Origin: Bacillota bacterium
GTDB lineage: Bacteria > Bacillota > Clostridia > Lachnospirales > Lachnospiraceae
Assembly (NCBI GenBank): GCA_023418475.1
Contig: JAEZZO010000052.1
Coordinates: 163,017 to 227,016 of the forward strand
DNA length: 64,000 nt
Direction of reading: 5' to 3'
Under the pieces are notes generated by a model, which saw only the letters and a list, made by a program, of their open reading frames with translations, was not told the DNA's origin and made no database searches. Below are positions 1 through 8,237 of the stretch, piece after piece (the first letter of the stretch is position 1; each line of letters starts with the position of its first letter). A program made the translations under genes and the position numbers.

Positions 1-116
1 TCTATAATATGAACTCCAATCGTCAGATATAGAGATTATAGAGAATATTACTTTGCAGACTTTTGGCACTTCAATAAAATATTACAATAATTAACATTAA
101 CTATGGCAATAGTATA

Positions 117-145
117 ATTGACATAGTACATATTGTCAATATGTT
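117..145 (+). promoter_or_regulatory. promoter with overlapping palindromic operator of the XRE gene
   Basis: A TTGACA box at 118-123 and a TATGTT box at 140-145 are spaced by 16 bases. The -35 box is embedded in a perfect 7-bp dyad, ATTGACA (117-123) and TGTCAAT (134-140). A dyad overlapping the promoter of an XRE-type repressor gene is the usual layout for autorepression; that reading is inference. Confidence 0.55.
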
Positions 146-208
146 TCGTGAATATATTTGACTAAAATGGACAATTTTGTTAATATTAATATAGAAAGGG
201 TGAATTAT

Positions 209-646
209 TTGGATAACAGAGTAAAACTAATCAGAAAAAAGTTGAATATAAGCCAGGCCGACTTTGGAAACAAGTTGGGGATTACCGGAGCCGGAATTTC
301 AAAAATAGAGAATGGAAAACGTAATTTAACAGAACAGATGCTCCGTATGATTTGTAAGGAATTTAATATAAATGAAAAGTGGCTTCGCAGCGGAGAGGGT
401 GAAGTCTTTCGACAGTTGCCTTCCGAAGCAATCGGGCGGCTTGCGGATAATTATCGGCTTGATGAACTGGATAAAAGAATTATATCAGAATATGTAAGAC
501 TTGATGAAAAGAAAAGACAAGTGATAAAGGAATATATAATGCGAGTTGCCTATGGAAGTAATATTTCTGATATTTTGACCGATAAAAATCCGGTAATCTA
601 CCCTGAACAGGTTGCGGAGGAGAAACGAATATACGAGAGTCTCTAA
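209..646 (+). CDS. XRE-family helix-turn-helix transcriptional regulator
   Basis: A 145-residue protein with an N-terminal Cro/CI-type helix-turn-helix at about residues 4-60, containing NISQADFGNKLGITGAGISK and the typical following segment INEKWLRSGEGEVF. The C-terminal part is helical and charged and is not recognised. The same frame is open upstream to 158, but TTG at 209 is preferred because AGAAAGGG (193-200) lies 8 bases before it and the HTH begins there. The style (EKWLRSGEG) is common in phage-like or regulatory XRE proteins of Clostridia. It probably represses its own promoter through the dyad at 117-140. The target genes are unknown. Confidence 0.85.
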   Translation: MDNRVKLIRKKLNISQADFGNKLGITGAGISKIENGKRNLTEQMLRMICKEFNINEKWLRSGEGEVFRQLPSEAIGRLADNYRLDELDKRIISEYVRLDEKKRQVIKEYIMRVAYGSNISDILTDKNPVIYPEQVAEEKRIYESL

Positions 647-737
647 TAGATGTATAAAGAAAGGCCTGTAATACCAGCTGTTTTGATTAAAAAGAATGGT
701 CGCCGGAGTCACAAGCCTTATTTTAATATTCATAATT

Positions 738-1448
738 CTAATTCTGCCGGTTAATAAAATCAAAGATTGCATCCGCTGTAATTTCCTGCTGTTTTTCTCT
801 TGTAATTGTAGCTTTTCCATCTCCTTTCTGATTTCCGTAGTTTCCGAAACCGGCATGGTTTCCACCCTCTATCACTACAATATTATCAGTATAGGTCACT
901 TTCTTTTTGTTTAGAACATGATCATTAGAACCATATATAGTCAAGGCCTGATCCGGGCTGATATCTCCGTAGATGTAAGCTCCAAGTAGAATTAATCCAC
1001 GCAGCTGATCTTTATGGGAAGACATATAACTGCTAGCCATCGCACCCCCTAACGAATGCCCACCAATATACCATTTTTTAATATTGGGAAGTTTTTGATA
1101 TACATTATCCGCAGCAGTGGAATCGAAAACAGCCAGGTGAAACGGCATTTTTACCAGTACACAGGTAATTCCCTTCTGAGAGATTTTTTTCAGCAGCGGG
1201 TTATATGCACAAGCTTCTACCTTACCCCCTGGATAGAAGATGAGAGCAGTACCATTATCATTTTTCGTGTGAAAAATGATATATTCTCCATCTGATGTGA
1301 TACTGCTATCCTTTGTTGTTGAAGCCAGTACACTCATTGCTTCATTATCTGCATGGTAATAATCCGATACATAGATAAAAAATATGACAGTTAGTAAAAA
1401 AAGAAAAGCCAGGAACGTTATCAGTGCAGCTTTAAGCTTTTTTTTCAT
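738..1448 (-). CDS. membrane-anchored alpha/beta hydrolase
   Basis: A 236-residue protein. Residues 1-28 form a lysine-rich start followed by one hydrophobic helix (signal anchor or uncleaved signal), so the catalytic domain is probably outside the membrane. The nucleophile elbow GGHSLGG places Ser132. Asp176 (YGSNDHV) and His198 (GGNHAGFG) complete the expected triad, and FYPGGKVEA resembles the oxyanion-hole strand. This fits the dienelactone-hydrolase-like alpha/beta hydrolases of about 230-250 residues found in Firmicutes. The substrate cannot be told from sequence. ATGAGGAAACCCT before the ATG supplies a weak ribosome site. The gene stands alone, converging on the XRE gene. Confidence 0.85.
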   Translation of the reverse strand: MKKKLKAALITFLAFLFLLTVIFFIYVSDYYHADNEAMSVLASTTKDSSITSDGEYIIFHTKNDNGTALIFYPGGKVEACAYNPLLKKISQKGITCVLVKMPFHLAVFDSTAADNVYQKLPNIKKWYIGGHSLGGAMASSYMSSHKDQLRGLILLGAYIYGDISPDQALTIYGSNDHVLNKKKVTYTDNIVVIEGGNHAGFGNYGNQKGDGKATITREKQQEITADAIFDFINRQN

Positions 1449-1771
1449 AGGGTTTCCTCATTTCTAATCTTATTTTATAAACTTTAAGTCTATATATGTA
1501 GTGCTGACACAAACGAATTTTATCTCGTTACATTCCGCACCCATTTCATGGACTGGTATCTCCAGGTTGTTAATCGTTTTTTAAATCGATCCTATACTTC
1601 GGTCCTCAAAAGCTTAATTCAGACTACAAAATCGTCGTATCAACAGACAATGTGTATATTCCGTATTATGCCATACTAATGATGATAAATTAACAGTTAA
1701 TGAGGGGTAAGCCAATGTCCATTCCTATTCTATGTTTGTAGTAATTTGATGTTACTGTTTGTTTCGTAACG
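1449..1771. other. intergenic region, no gene recognised
   Basis: This 323-base gap lies upstream of the hydrolase and beyond the stop of the AraC-type gene (both on the minus strand). It is AT-rich, should hold the hydrolase promoter, and has no persuasive -35/-10 pair. No coding remnant, RNA or repeat was recognised. Confidence 0.4.
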
Positions 1772-2662
1772 CTATATCTCCGATATCGGATAATAAAGGT
1801 CACATTCACAATAATGCTTGTTGCACTTTGCATAATTTATCTGTTCAAAATGAAAATTCTCCTTCAGATCAAATTGAACCGTAGGCTTCCAGATTTCATT
1901 TATGTATTTCCATATGGAAGAGAGGCACCTGGAGGAGATATCTTCGGGCCTGTGCGGTCCCATGTAAGTAAAAACCCCGTATTTATGCGGTTTAATTTGT
2001 TTTGTTTTCATATTGGGAGCGATGATACTATTCTTATTAATCTGGACTGAAGGCATATAAGTGGAGATGCCGATGAAGGGATCAGGAATTACGGTGATTC
2101 CAAGGTAGATATCCTTTTCCACCGGATTAATGACTTCGGACCTGTGATGATAGAAGAAATCCACACCACAACGATTAGCAGTCTGGTCAGAAGCATTCTC
2201 TGCCTCCGAGATGACATATTCAATTCCCGCAACACAGATGGCAGGAAGTACGGTAATCGAGCGAAAAAAAATCAGACTGTCGCCGGAACAGTTCATGAAG
2301 TCGGCGTTAAAGCGGTCAAGAATTTTAAGAGGAAAAGGATTACGGCGCCATTTCGCCGGAGTGGTATTATATTCATCTTTGAAAACTCTGCTATAGGTAC
2401 GTTCACATCCAAAGGAATATTTGCAGGAGATAAATTCTATATTACAGTGTATATTCATCAGATCACCAAGAGACCGGGCAATTCTTCTGCGCCTTACATA
2501 TTCCATCAAACCGGTTTGGGTAGCACCCTTCCAGATACGGAGCAAGTGAAACTTGGAGACGTTCACATTTTCTGAAATACTATCAAGATTAATCTCCTCT
2601 AACAGATGACTTTCGATATATTCGGTTGTATTCTTAATGATTTCTAATAAGTTATTATCCAT
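1772..2662 (-). CDS. AraC-family regulator with GyrI-like effector domain
   Basis: A 296-residue protein. The N-terminal ~105 residues carry two AraC-type helix-turn-helices (DSISENVNVSKFHLLRIWK and the later CKYSFGCERTYSRVFKDEY). Residues ~130-296 resemble the GyrI/AraC effector-binding domain, with the typical end FHFEQINY...CDLYYPI. This is the Rob/BmrR-like arrangement that senses small amphipathic molecules. The frame is open to 2794, but ATG at 2662 is chosen because AGGTGG stands just upstream and the HTH starts there. The gene diverges from the nucleotidyltransferase gene. The ligand is unknown. Confidence 0.87.
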   Translation of the reverse strand: MDNNLLEIIKNTTEYIESHLLEEINLDSISENVNVSKFHLLRIWKGATQTGLMEYVRRRRIARSLGDLMNIHCNIEFISCKYSFGCERTYSRVFKDEYNTTPAKWRRNPFPLKILDRFNADFMNCSGDSLIFFRSITVLPAICVAGIEYVISEAENASDQTANRCGVDFFYHHRSEVINPVEKDIYLGITVIPDPFIGISTYMPSVQINKNSIIAPNMKTKQIKPHKYGVFTYMGPHRPEDISSRCLSSIWKYINEIWKPTVQFDLKENFHFEQINYAKCNKHYCECDLYYPISEI

Positions 2663-2701
2663 AAAACCACCTATCAATGCTTCACTATACAGACAAACTT
2701 C

Positions 2702-2707
2702 ATTATA
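2702..2707 (-). promoter_or_regulatory. -10 element of the AraC-type gene
   Basis: On the minus strand the sequence TGTGTTATAATG places a consensus TATAAT about 40 bases before the ATG at 2662. The -35 is poor, which suits an activator-dependent or weak promoter. Confidence 0.45.
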
Positions 2708-2802
2708 ACACAGGGGAAATTGTATGAATAGTCCAGGGGATACCGAAAGGATAAGTCCGCAATTTTTGTCCGGAAATTGAAATATGGATAGCAATTTATG
2801 TC

Positions 2803-2830
2803 TTGTTTCGAAGCCTGCAGAAGGTATACT
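2803..2830 (+). promoter_or_regulatory. promoter of the nucleotidyltransferase gene
   Basis: TTGTTT (2803-2808) and TATACT (2825-2830) are separated by 16 bases and lie 44 bases before the ATG at 2874. A short hairpin (GCC CATAAAC GGC, 2843-2855) precedes the AGGAGG ribosome site. Confidence 0.45.
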
Positions 2831-2873
2831 ATTACATTATAGAGCCCATAAACGGCAGAATATAGGAGGTATT

Positions 2874-3788
2874 ATGGAAAAATCCAGACAAGAAGAAATG
2901 ACAAAACGTTACCAGGAAGCGTTAGACAGCTTTCTTGATAAAATAAAACCAGATCCAAATGTAATAGCGGTACTGCTAAGCGGCAGTCTTGCTTATGACC
3001 AGGTATGGGAAAAGAGTGATATTGATTTAACAATCATAGTAAGAGACCAGAACCTAAAAAATGATTCCTTCTGTATCGTGGAGGATGATATAACAATGAA
3101 TGCATCTCTGATTGCAAGAAGTGCTTTCAAGAGGCATTTGGAGAGTCTTGGAGGAGGTTCCTTCGGACATTCGTTTTATTCAAAGGGCAAGTTCATTTAT
3201 TCAACTGAGGAAAGTCTGTATGAATATTTCGAAGAATATAAGAAAATGGGGAGGGACGATATTTCCTTCAGCGTATTCTATAGTGCCTGTGAGCTTATCT
3301 ATTATCACGATAAGAGTTTAAAATGGCTGGAAGTAAAGGAAGATCCCTTATATGCACAGTATTATTTACTAAAAGCGGCTGAACCAATAGCACGTATGGA
3401 GTTATGTATAAACGGAGAAATCCCTACCAGGGAAGCAATCGGGAAAGCCAGCCAAAAAAATCCACGACTGCTGTCAGCCTATTATCAGGAAGCAATGTCA
3501 CATCATTATAATACCAATGATATACGTAATTCCATCAAAGAAATGGAGCATTACCTGGAACTTCATCTGGATATTATAAAAAAGCCGGTAGTTGATTATA
3601 TGTCAGACGGGGAGATTAAAACCATAACGATGATTGCTAAATTTTTTCATGTAGAGGATCATTATATAGTAGAAATGTTAGAATTTCTGGCGGAGATGGG
3701 AATTATTATGAAGCTGTCGCAGACGATACGCATTACACCGAAGAGCAAATTGGCAGTGGAAGAAATAGCATATCAGTATGTTACGTAG
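2874..3788 (+). CDS. nucleotidyltransferase-fold protein with C-terminal helical/winged-helix region
   Basis: A 304-residue protein with the polymerase-beta-type nucleotidyltransferase signature: Gly37-Ser38 followed by the metal-binding pair Asp49 and Asp51 (EKSDIDLTIIV). This superfamily transfers nucleotides to proteins, antibiotics or RNA. The acceptor here is not evident. The last ~80 residues (DGEIKTITMIAKFFHVEDHY ... LAEMGIIMKLSQTIRITPKSK) read like a winged-helix unit. ATG 2874 is chosen over the open frame from 2784 because AGGAGGT sits 4 bases upstream. It is followed, after a repeat-rich gap, by a UvrA-like gene on the same strand. Confidence 0.75.
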   Translation: MEKSRQEEMTKRYQEALDSFLDKIKPDPNVIAVLLSGSLAYDQVWEKSDIDLTIIVRDQNLKNDSFCIVEDDITMNASLIARSAFKRHLESLGGGSFGHSFYSKGKFIYSTEESLYEYFEEYKKMGRDDISFSVFYSACELIYYHDKSLKWLEVKEDPLYAQYYLLKAAEPIARMELCINGEIPTREAIGKASQKNPRLLSAYYQEAMSHHYNTNDIRNSIKEMEHYLELHLDIIKKPVVDYMSDGEIKTITMIAKFFHVEDHYIVEMLEFLAEMGIIMKLSQTIRITPKSKLAVEEIAYQYVT

Positions 3789-3908
3789 GTGTCTGGCTTA
3801 GTGGAAGAAAAGTACCAGCACTTTAACGCTTGTGTCTGTGTAATCCATGGTACGAGCGAAAGATGCACACATAGCATGCGTAAAACATGCGAGGATAGCA
3901 ACTTAGGA

Positions 3909-3935
3909 TGCGCAAAAAGCAGCGCAGAAATGAGG
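3909..3935 (+). repeat. hairpin-SD cassette before the uvrA-like gene
   Basis: Arms TGCGC (3909-3913) and GCGCA (3922-3926) are followed by GAAATGAGG, whose TGAGG is the ribosome site for the ATG at 3942. The same cassette, nearly base for base, precedes cbiL (9450-9478). A second small hairpin, GCATG/CATGC, lies just upstream at about 3878-3893. Confidence 0.6.
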
Positions 3936-3941
3936 TAAATT

Positions 3942-6821
3942 ATGTCAGTACGAACCACGATTGAAATTGAGGGAGCAAAGCAGAACAATCTGAAAAATAT
4001 ATCAGTTGAAATTCCAAGAGATAAGCTGACGGTAATAACCGGAGTATCCGGTTCGGGAAAGTCCTCCCTGGCATTTGATGTCATATACGGCGAGGGGCAG
4101 CGGCGTTTTCTGGATTCAGTTTCTAATTTTGCAAAGAGCCGAATCAGTCAGCTAAAAAAAGCAAAGGTTGATTATGTAAGGGGCCTGTCACCCGTAATAG
4201 CAATTGAACAGAAAAAAGGAAACAATAACCCACGGTCCACAGTTGGAACCGTTACCGATATCAACGATTATCTGAGGCTGTTGTATGCAACAGCAGGGAC
4301 CGGCAAATGTCCGGAATGCGGGCTTGCCTTAAAGCAGTTGTCAGCTGCCCAGATTGCCGAACGCATCTGCACACTTCCGATTGGTACGGTAATAGAGCTG
4401 AGAGCACCGGTCTATAAAATATATGGAGAGGATTACAACTATACCTTTCAACAGCTACGGGAGAAGGGGTACAAAAATCTGCTGGTAGATGGAAATGCAT
4501 TTTCCCTAGCAGAGAAGCAGGAGCTTGATGAAACCAGAGAATACCGAATTGCTCTGGTGATTGACCGTTTTACCCTGAAGAAGGATTCGTATATTCAGTT
4601 GACCAAATCAATAGAAGCGGCAATGCTTGCACTGGAAGAGGATATCCTGATCACGGTTGAGGTAATCGGTGATGCGGCGCCGGACTTTTATAAGAAGTTT
4701 GCCTGCCCGGAGCACCATATGTTCCTCTGTGAGATGCAGCCATTTCATTTTTCCTTCAATACACCGGCTAGTGCCTGCCATACCTGTATGGGAGTTGGTA
4801 TGTCCTATGTAGTGGAACCTCGTTTTCTGGTGGTTGCGCCTGAAAAAAGCATTAACAGGGGGTGCTTTAAAAGTACAGTCTATAATCCCTCCAGCAAGGA
4901 CAGCTACCGTGCGGTAATGCTTTACAGTCTGTCGGAAAAATATGAGTTCAGTCTGGACACTCCTTTTAATGAACTGCCAAATGAAATCCATGATTTATTA
5001 TTCTACGGAACCAAAGGTGAGCCGGTTTTAATGCAGCAGCCGGCGGAATCAAAGAAGAAAAACTGGATTGTCGGAAGGGAGATGCCCTTTTACGGCTATG
5101 TTCACGAAATGGAACACTGGTATCGGCAGTATATCCGCAGGAGTTCGACGGCAGAAGCCTTTGAACCGGAGTTTATCAAGGAGTGTATGATCGAAAAGAT
5201 CTGTCCCGAATGCAATGGTGCAAGGCTGAAAAAACAACGTCTGCAGGTTACAGTAGGCGACAAAAATATAGATGAACTCTGCAGAATGCAGCTGCCGGAG
5301 CTTCTTCAATTCTTGAATGTATTGAGCTTTGAAGAGAATATCCGGGATGTGGCGGATACTATTATCCGGGAGATTTCCAGCCGTGTCAGGCTGCTAATCG
5401 AGATCGGACTGCACTACATTAATCTGAGCAGAAGAAGTGACAGTATCTCCGGGGGTGAGATGCAGCGTATTAAGATGTCCACGCAAATCAGCAGTGAGCT
5501 GATGGGAATGCTTTATGTTATGGATGAACCGAGTATAGGTCTGCATCCAAGGGATTCTGGCAAGGTAATTGAAACCATGAAGAAGCTTCGTGACATCGGG
5601 AATACGGTCATTGTCGTAGAGCACGACCTGGATACGATAAGAAATGCGGATCATATTATTGAGATTGGTCCGGGACCGGGAATTCATGGCGGTAATGTGG
5701 TCGCAGCCGGAACACTTGAGGATATCATGGCAGAGAAAAGCTCGGTAACCGGACAATACCTGTCAGGCAGAGCAAACATTGAAGTCCCGAAGCGCCGCAG
5801 AAATTTGGGGGATAATTTTCTTTCCCTACAGGGAGCGAGGGAGAATAATCTGAAAAATGTGGATCTGGATATCCCTCTTGGAGTATTTCTGTGTGTAACG
5901 GGAGTATCAGGCTCGGGGAAAAGTTCATTGATTAATGAAATCCTTTATAAACAGCTGAAAATAGATAAGACAGGTGCCCGTATTGTACCAGGCAAGCACG
6001 ATTTCCTGTTTGGTTCCGAACAGATTAATAATATCATCAATATTGACCAATCACCGATCGGGAGAAACAGTAAATCAAATCCGGCTACCTATATCGGCAT
6101 CTTTGATAAGATCAGGGAGCTTTTTGCTTCGCAGCCAGAGGCAGAGGAGCGAGGCTATACGGCGCTTGATTTCAGCCTTACCCATGCCAATGGAACCCGT
6201 TGTGAGCATTGTGCCGGAGACGGAATGATCGTTACAAACCTGCAGTTTATGTCCGACATTGAAACGATCTGCCCGATGTGTAAAGGAATGCGCTATAGTG
6301 AAGAAGGACTTGAAATTAAATACCACGGGAAAAGTATTGCTGATATATTGAATATGACAGTGGAAGAGGCACTGGTATTCTTCAAGGATCACAGCTATTT
6401 AAAGCATAAATTAAATATAATGCATGAGCTGGGACTGGGCTATCTGTGTCTGGGTCAGAGCTCAACAACACTCTCCGGCGGAGAAGCACAGAGAGTGAAG
6501 CTTGCATATGAGCTGGCCAAAATTAAGAAGGGAGCGCACAACCTGTATATACTGGATGAGCCTACCACAGGACTACATTTATCCGATATTGCGAAGCTTT
6601 TGCTCTGCTTAAACAAGCTGGTGGACCAGGGGCATTCCGTGATTGTCATTGAGCATCATCTGGATGTCATCAAGTCGGCGGATTATATTATTGATCTTGG
6701 ACCGGAGGGTGGCGCAGAGGGTGGGTATATTGTGGCCGAAGGAACTCCGGAGCAGGTGGCAAAAGTGAAGGAGTCCTATACCGGAAGGTATCTGAGGGAG
6801 GTTCTTGCATTCAAATCCTGA
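3942..6821 (+). CDS. UvrA-like ABC ATPase (second UvrA paralog)
   Basis: A 959-residue tandem ABC protein of the UvrA family. The first Walker A is GVSGSGKSS (Lys40), the first ABC signature is SISGGEMQRIK, the second Walker A is CVTGVSGSGKSSL, and the second signature is TLSGGEAQRVK. Zinc-module cysteines are present (CPECG near residue 123; CEHCAGDG ... CPMCKGM near 760), but the UvrA motif FACPDCG is replaced by FACPEHHMF. The genuine uvrA with uvrB lies at 49.8 kb, so this is a divergent second copy. Such paralogs serve in damage tolerance or in self-resistance to DNA-binding drugs. No biosynthetic cluster is seen here, so the role stays open. Confidence 0.88.
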   Translation: MSVRTTIEIEGAKQNNLKNISVEIPRDKLTVITGVSGSGKSSLAFDVIYGEGQRRFLDSVSNFAKSRISQLKKAKVDYVRGLSPVIAIEQKKGNNNPRSTVGTVTDINDYLRLLYATAGTGKCPECGLALKQLSAAQIAERICTLPIGTVIELRAPVYKIYGEDYNYTFQQLREKGYKNLLVDGNAFSLAEKQELDETREYRIALVIDRFTLKKDSYIQLTKSIEAAMLALEEDILITVEVIGDAAPDFYKKFACPEHHMFLCEMQPFHFSFNTPASACHTCMGVGMSYVVEPRFLVVAPEKSINRGCFKSTVYNPSSKDSYRAVMLYSLSEKYEFSLDTPFNELPNEIHDLLFYGTKGEPVLMQQPAESKKKNWIVGREMPFYGYVHEMEHWYRQYIRRSSTAEAFEPEFIKECMIEKICPECNGARLKKQRLQVTVGDKNIDELCRMQLPELLQFLNVLSFEENIRDVADTIIREISSRVRLLIEIGLHYINLSRRSDSISGGEMQRIKMSTQISSELMGMLYVMDEPSIGLHPRDSGKVIETMKKLRDIGNTVIVVEHDLDTIRNADHIIEIGPGPGIHGGNVVAAGTLEDIMAEKSSVTGQYLSGRANIEVPKRRRNLGDNFLSLQGARENNLKNVDLDIPLGVFLCVTGVSGSGKSSLINEILYKQLKIDKTGARIVPGKHDFLFGSEQINNIINIDQSPIGRNSKSNPATYIGIFDKIRELFASQPEAEERGYTALDFSLTHANGTRCEHCAGDGMIVTNLQFMSDIETICPMCKGMRYSEEGLEIKYHGKSIADILNMTVEEALVFFKDHSYLKHKLNIMHELGLGYLCLGQSSTTLSGGEAQRVKLAYELAKIKKGAHNLYILDEPTTGLHLSDIAKLLLCLNKLVDQGHSVIVIEHHLDVIKSADYIIDLGPEGGAEGGYIVAEGTPEQVAKVKESYTGRYLREVLAFKS

Positions 6822-6949
6822 TAGGAAACTTGGAGGGACAGTGAATGTAACCTTGGAAGAATAAGTTAATGATGTGAATTTTTCTTGACTTGATAAGTAA
6901 AGACGACAGGTATATAATGAACTTCATACAAGAAAAAGGGAGTGAATTT

Positions 6950-7798
6950 ATGAAATTAAAACGAATTATAACAATAATGATTTGCATGGTCTTATTATTT
7001 TCTGGTCTTCCAACAGCACCCAGAATTCATGCAGAGTCAATAACAGAAAACAGATTAAGTGCAGTAACCACCCTAGAGAAAGATAAAACTTATTATTATG
7101 ACTTAAATGGTGATGGAACACCAGATAAGATAATGTATCAATTTACAGAAAATGATGATGGTTATAGTGTGAGTTTTGCTCTTTATATAAACGATAAACG
7201 CTGTATTAGCAAGAAAACGGAAGGTTTCTCTTGTATGATCCAAATCTGTGACCTGGATACAAGCGATTCTTATCTGGATCTATTTGTTACGACCAGAGGG
7301 GCTTCGGACGGTATCATATACTCTTCCTTTGCCAGATATGATGGTGAGACGGTCAGGGAAGTAACCGGTTTCAGTGAAAATGCACCAAAAGGATTTATTT
7401 TTTATCGGTATGGTCTGAACAAGATAAATGGTGACGGAACATTTACCATATCCGCTGATACACCAATTTCTTCAAATGCAATTGGATGTTATAACTGCGA
7501 TATTCCTTACCAAGTGAAAGACAATAAATTATCTTTAGTACCAACTCATACCTATGAATTTAGTAAAGAATTAAAAAAATACAAATATAAAGCGCAAAAG
7601 AACTTTTCTGTTTATAAAAATGCGGATTCGAAAAAGGTGCTGTTTCAAATTAGAAAAGGAGATAAAGTTACTTTTGATCAGTTCTATGTAACGAAATCAG
7701 GCAAGGTATATTTGAAATTAAAGAACAGTAAAGGAAAAACAGGATGGATATCCTCCTCTTCCAAAAATCTATTCAGCAATTGTAAATATTGGGGATGA
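6950..7798 (+). CDS. secreted protein with Ca-binding-like repeat and C-terminal SH3-type domain
   Basis: A 282-residue protein. Residues 1-26 form a signal peptide (KLKRI, hydrophobic core, then HAES). After it comes an acidic loop DLNGDGTPDKI, resembling an FG-GAP or dockerin-style calcium loop, in a beta-rich region. The last ~70 residues (FSVYKNADSKKVLFQIRKGD ... GKTGWISS) fit a bacterial SH3 domain, a fold often used to bind cell wall. The open frame extends to 6890, but the ATG at 6950 follows GGGAGTG and begins the signal peptide. It is probably an extracellular or wall-associated protein; the enzymatic role, if any, is unknown. Confidence 0.75.
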   Translation: MKLKRIITIMICMVLLFSGLPTAPRIHAESITENRLSAVTTLEKDKTYYYDLNGDGTPDKIMYQFTENDDGYSVSFALYINDKRCISKKTEGFSCMIQICDLDTSDSYLDLFVTTRGASDGIIYSSFARYDGETVREVTGFSENAPKGFIFYRYGLNKINGDGTFTISADTPISSNAIGCYNCDIPYQVKDNKLSLVPTHTYEFSKELKKYKYKAQKNFSVYKNADSKKVLFQIRKGDKVTFDQFYVTKSGKVYLKLKNSKGKTGWISSSSKNLFSNCKYWG

Positions 7799-7867
7799 CT
7801 TGAATAATGGGAATAACATGAATATTGGGAATTACATGATAGTAGAGGAACCCCGTAAAATAGTATA

Positions 7868-7896
7868 TTTACAATTACAGAATATTGTTATAAAAT
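7868..7896 (+). promoter_or_regulatory. promoter of the cobalamin operon leader
   Basis: TTTACA (7868-7873) and TAAAAT (7891-7896) are spaced by 17 bases and lie just upstream of the riboswitch. Assignment is by position and consensus only. Confidence 0.45.
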
Positions 7897-7911
7897 AATA
7901 CTAATTTCATA

Positions 7912-8053
7912 TCGGAATTGACGTTAGGAAGTTGGGTGAAAATCCCACACTGTCCCGCAACTGTAAAAGAGGAGCTATGATTAAGATGTCACTGGGAAAC
8001 CGGGAAGGCAATCATAGTGAGGATACTTAAGTCAGGAGACTATGCAATTCTGG
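7912..8053 (+). ncRNA. cobalamin (adenosylcobalamin) riboswitch
   Basis: The aptamer shows the B12-box landmarks in order: GTGAAAATCCCACACTGTC, CCGCAACTGTAAAAG, GTCACTGGGAAACCGGGAAG, and AAGTCAGGAGACTATG. A closing helix can form between GGAATTG (7914-7920) and CAATTC (8045-8050). It is followed by an intrinsic terminator at 8123-8153 and then by the hem/cbi/cob genes, so coenzyme B12 is expected to switch transcription off. This family is well known to control cobalamin operons in Firmicutes. Confidence 0.95.
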
Positions 8054-8122
8054 TTATTATCTTAGCTTGCGAGAGACGAGTAGAGAGGTTATGTATAGAA
8101 TTGTCTATTCATAGATACTTTC

Positions 8123-8153
8123 AGCACTTATCTTTAGGATAAGTGCTTTTTTT
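8123..8153 (+). terminator. riboswitch expression-platform terminator
   Basis: A perfect 10-bp stem, AGCACTTATC (8123-8132) and GATAAGTGCT (8138-8147), with a 5-base loop is followed by a run of seven T. Its place between the aptamer and cbiD makes it the off-state terminator of the riboswitch. Confidence 0.92.
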
Positions 8154-8237
8154 GTTCCTGGCAATAGAAAGTTCGTGAAGCTTACTTTTGTTCTTGCAGT
8201 AACGATAAAAGATATTATGGGACAGGCGGTTTTGAGG

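Noticed and set aside
647..737. bidirectional terminator between the XRE gene and the hydrolase gene
   Set aside because: AAGGCCTGT and ACAAGCCTT can pair, but with a mismatch and a ~45-base loop. Too weak to list as a feature.
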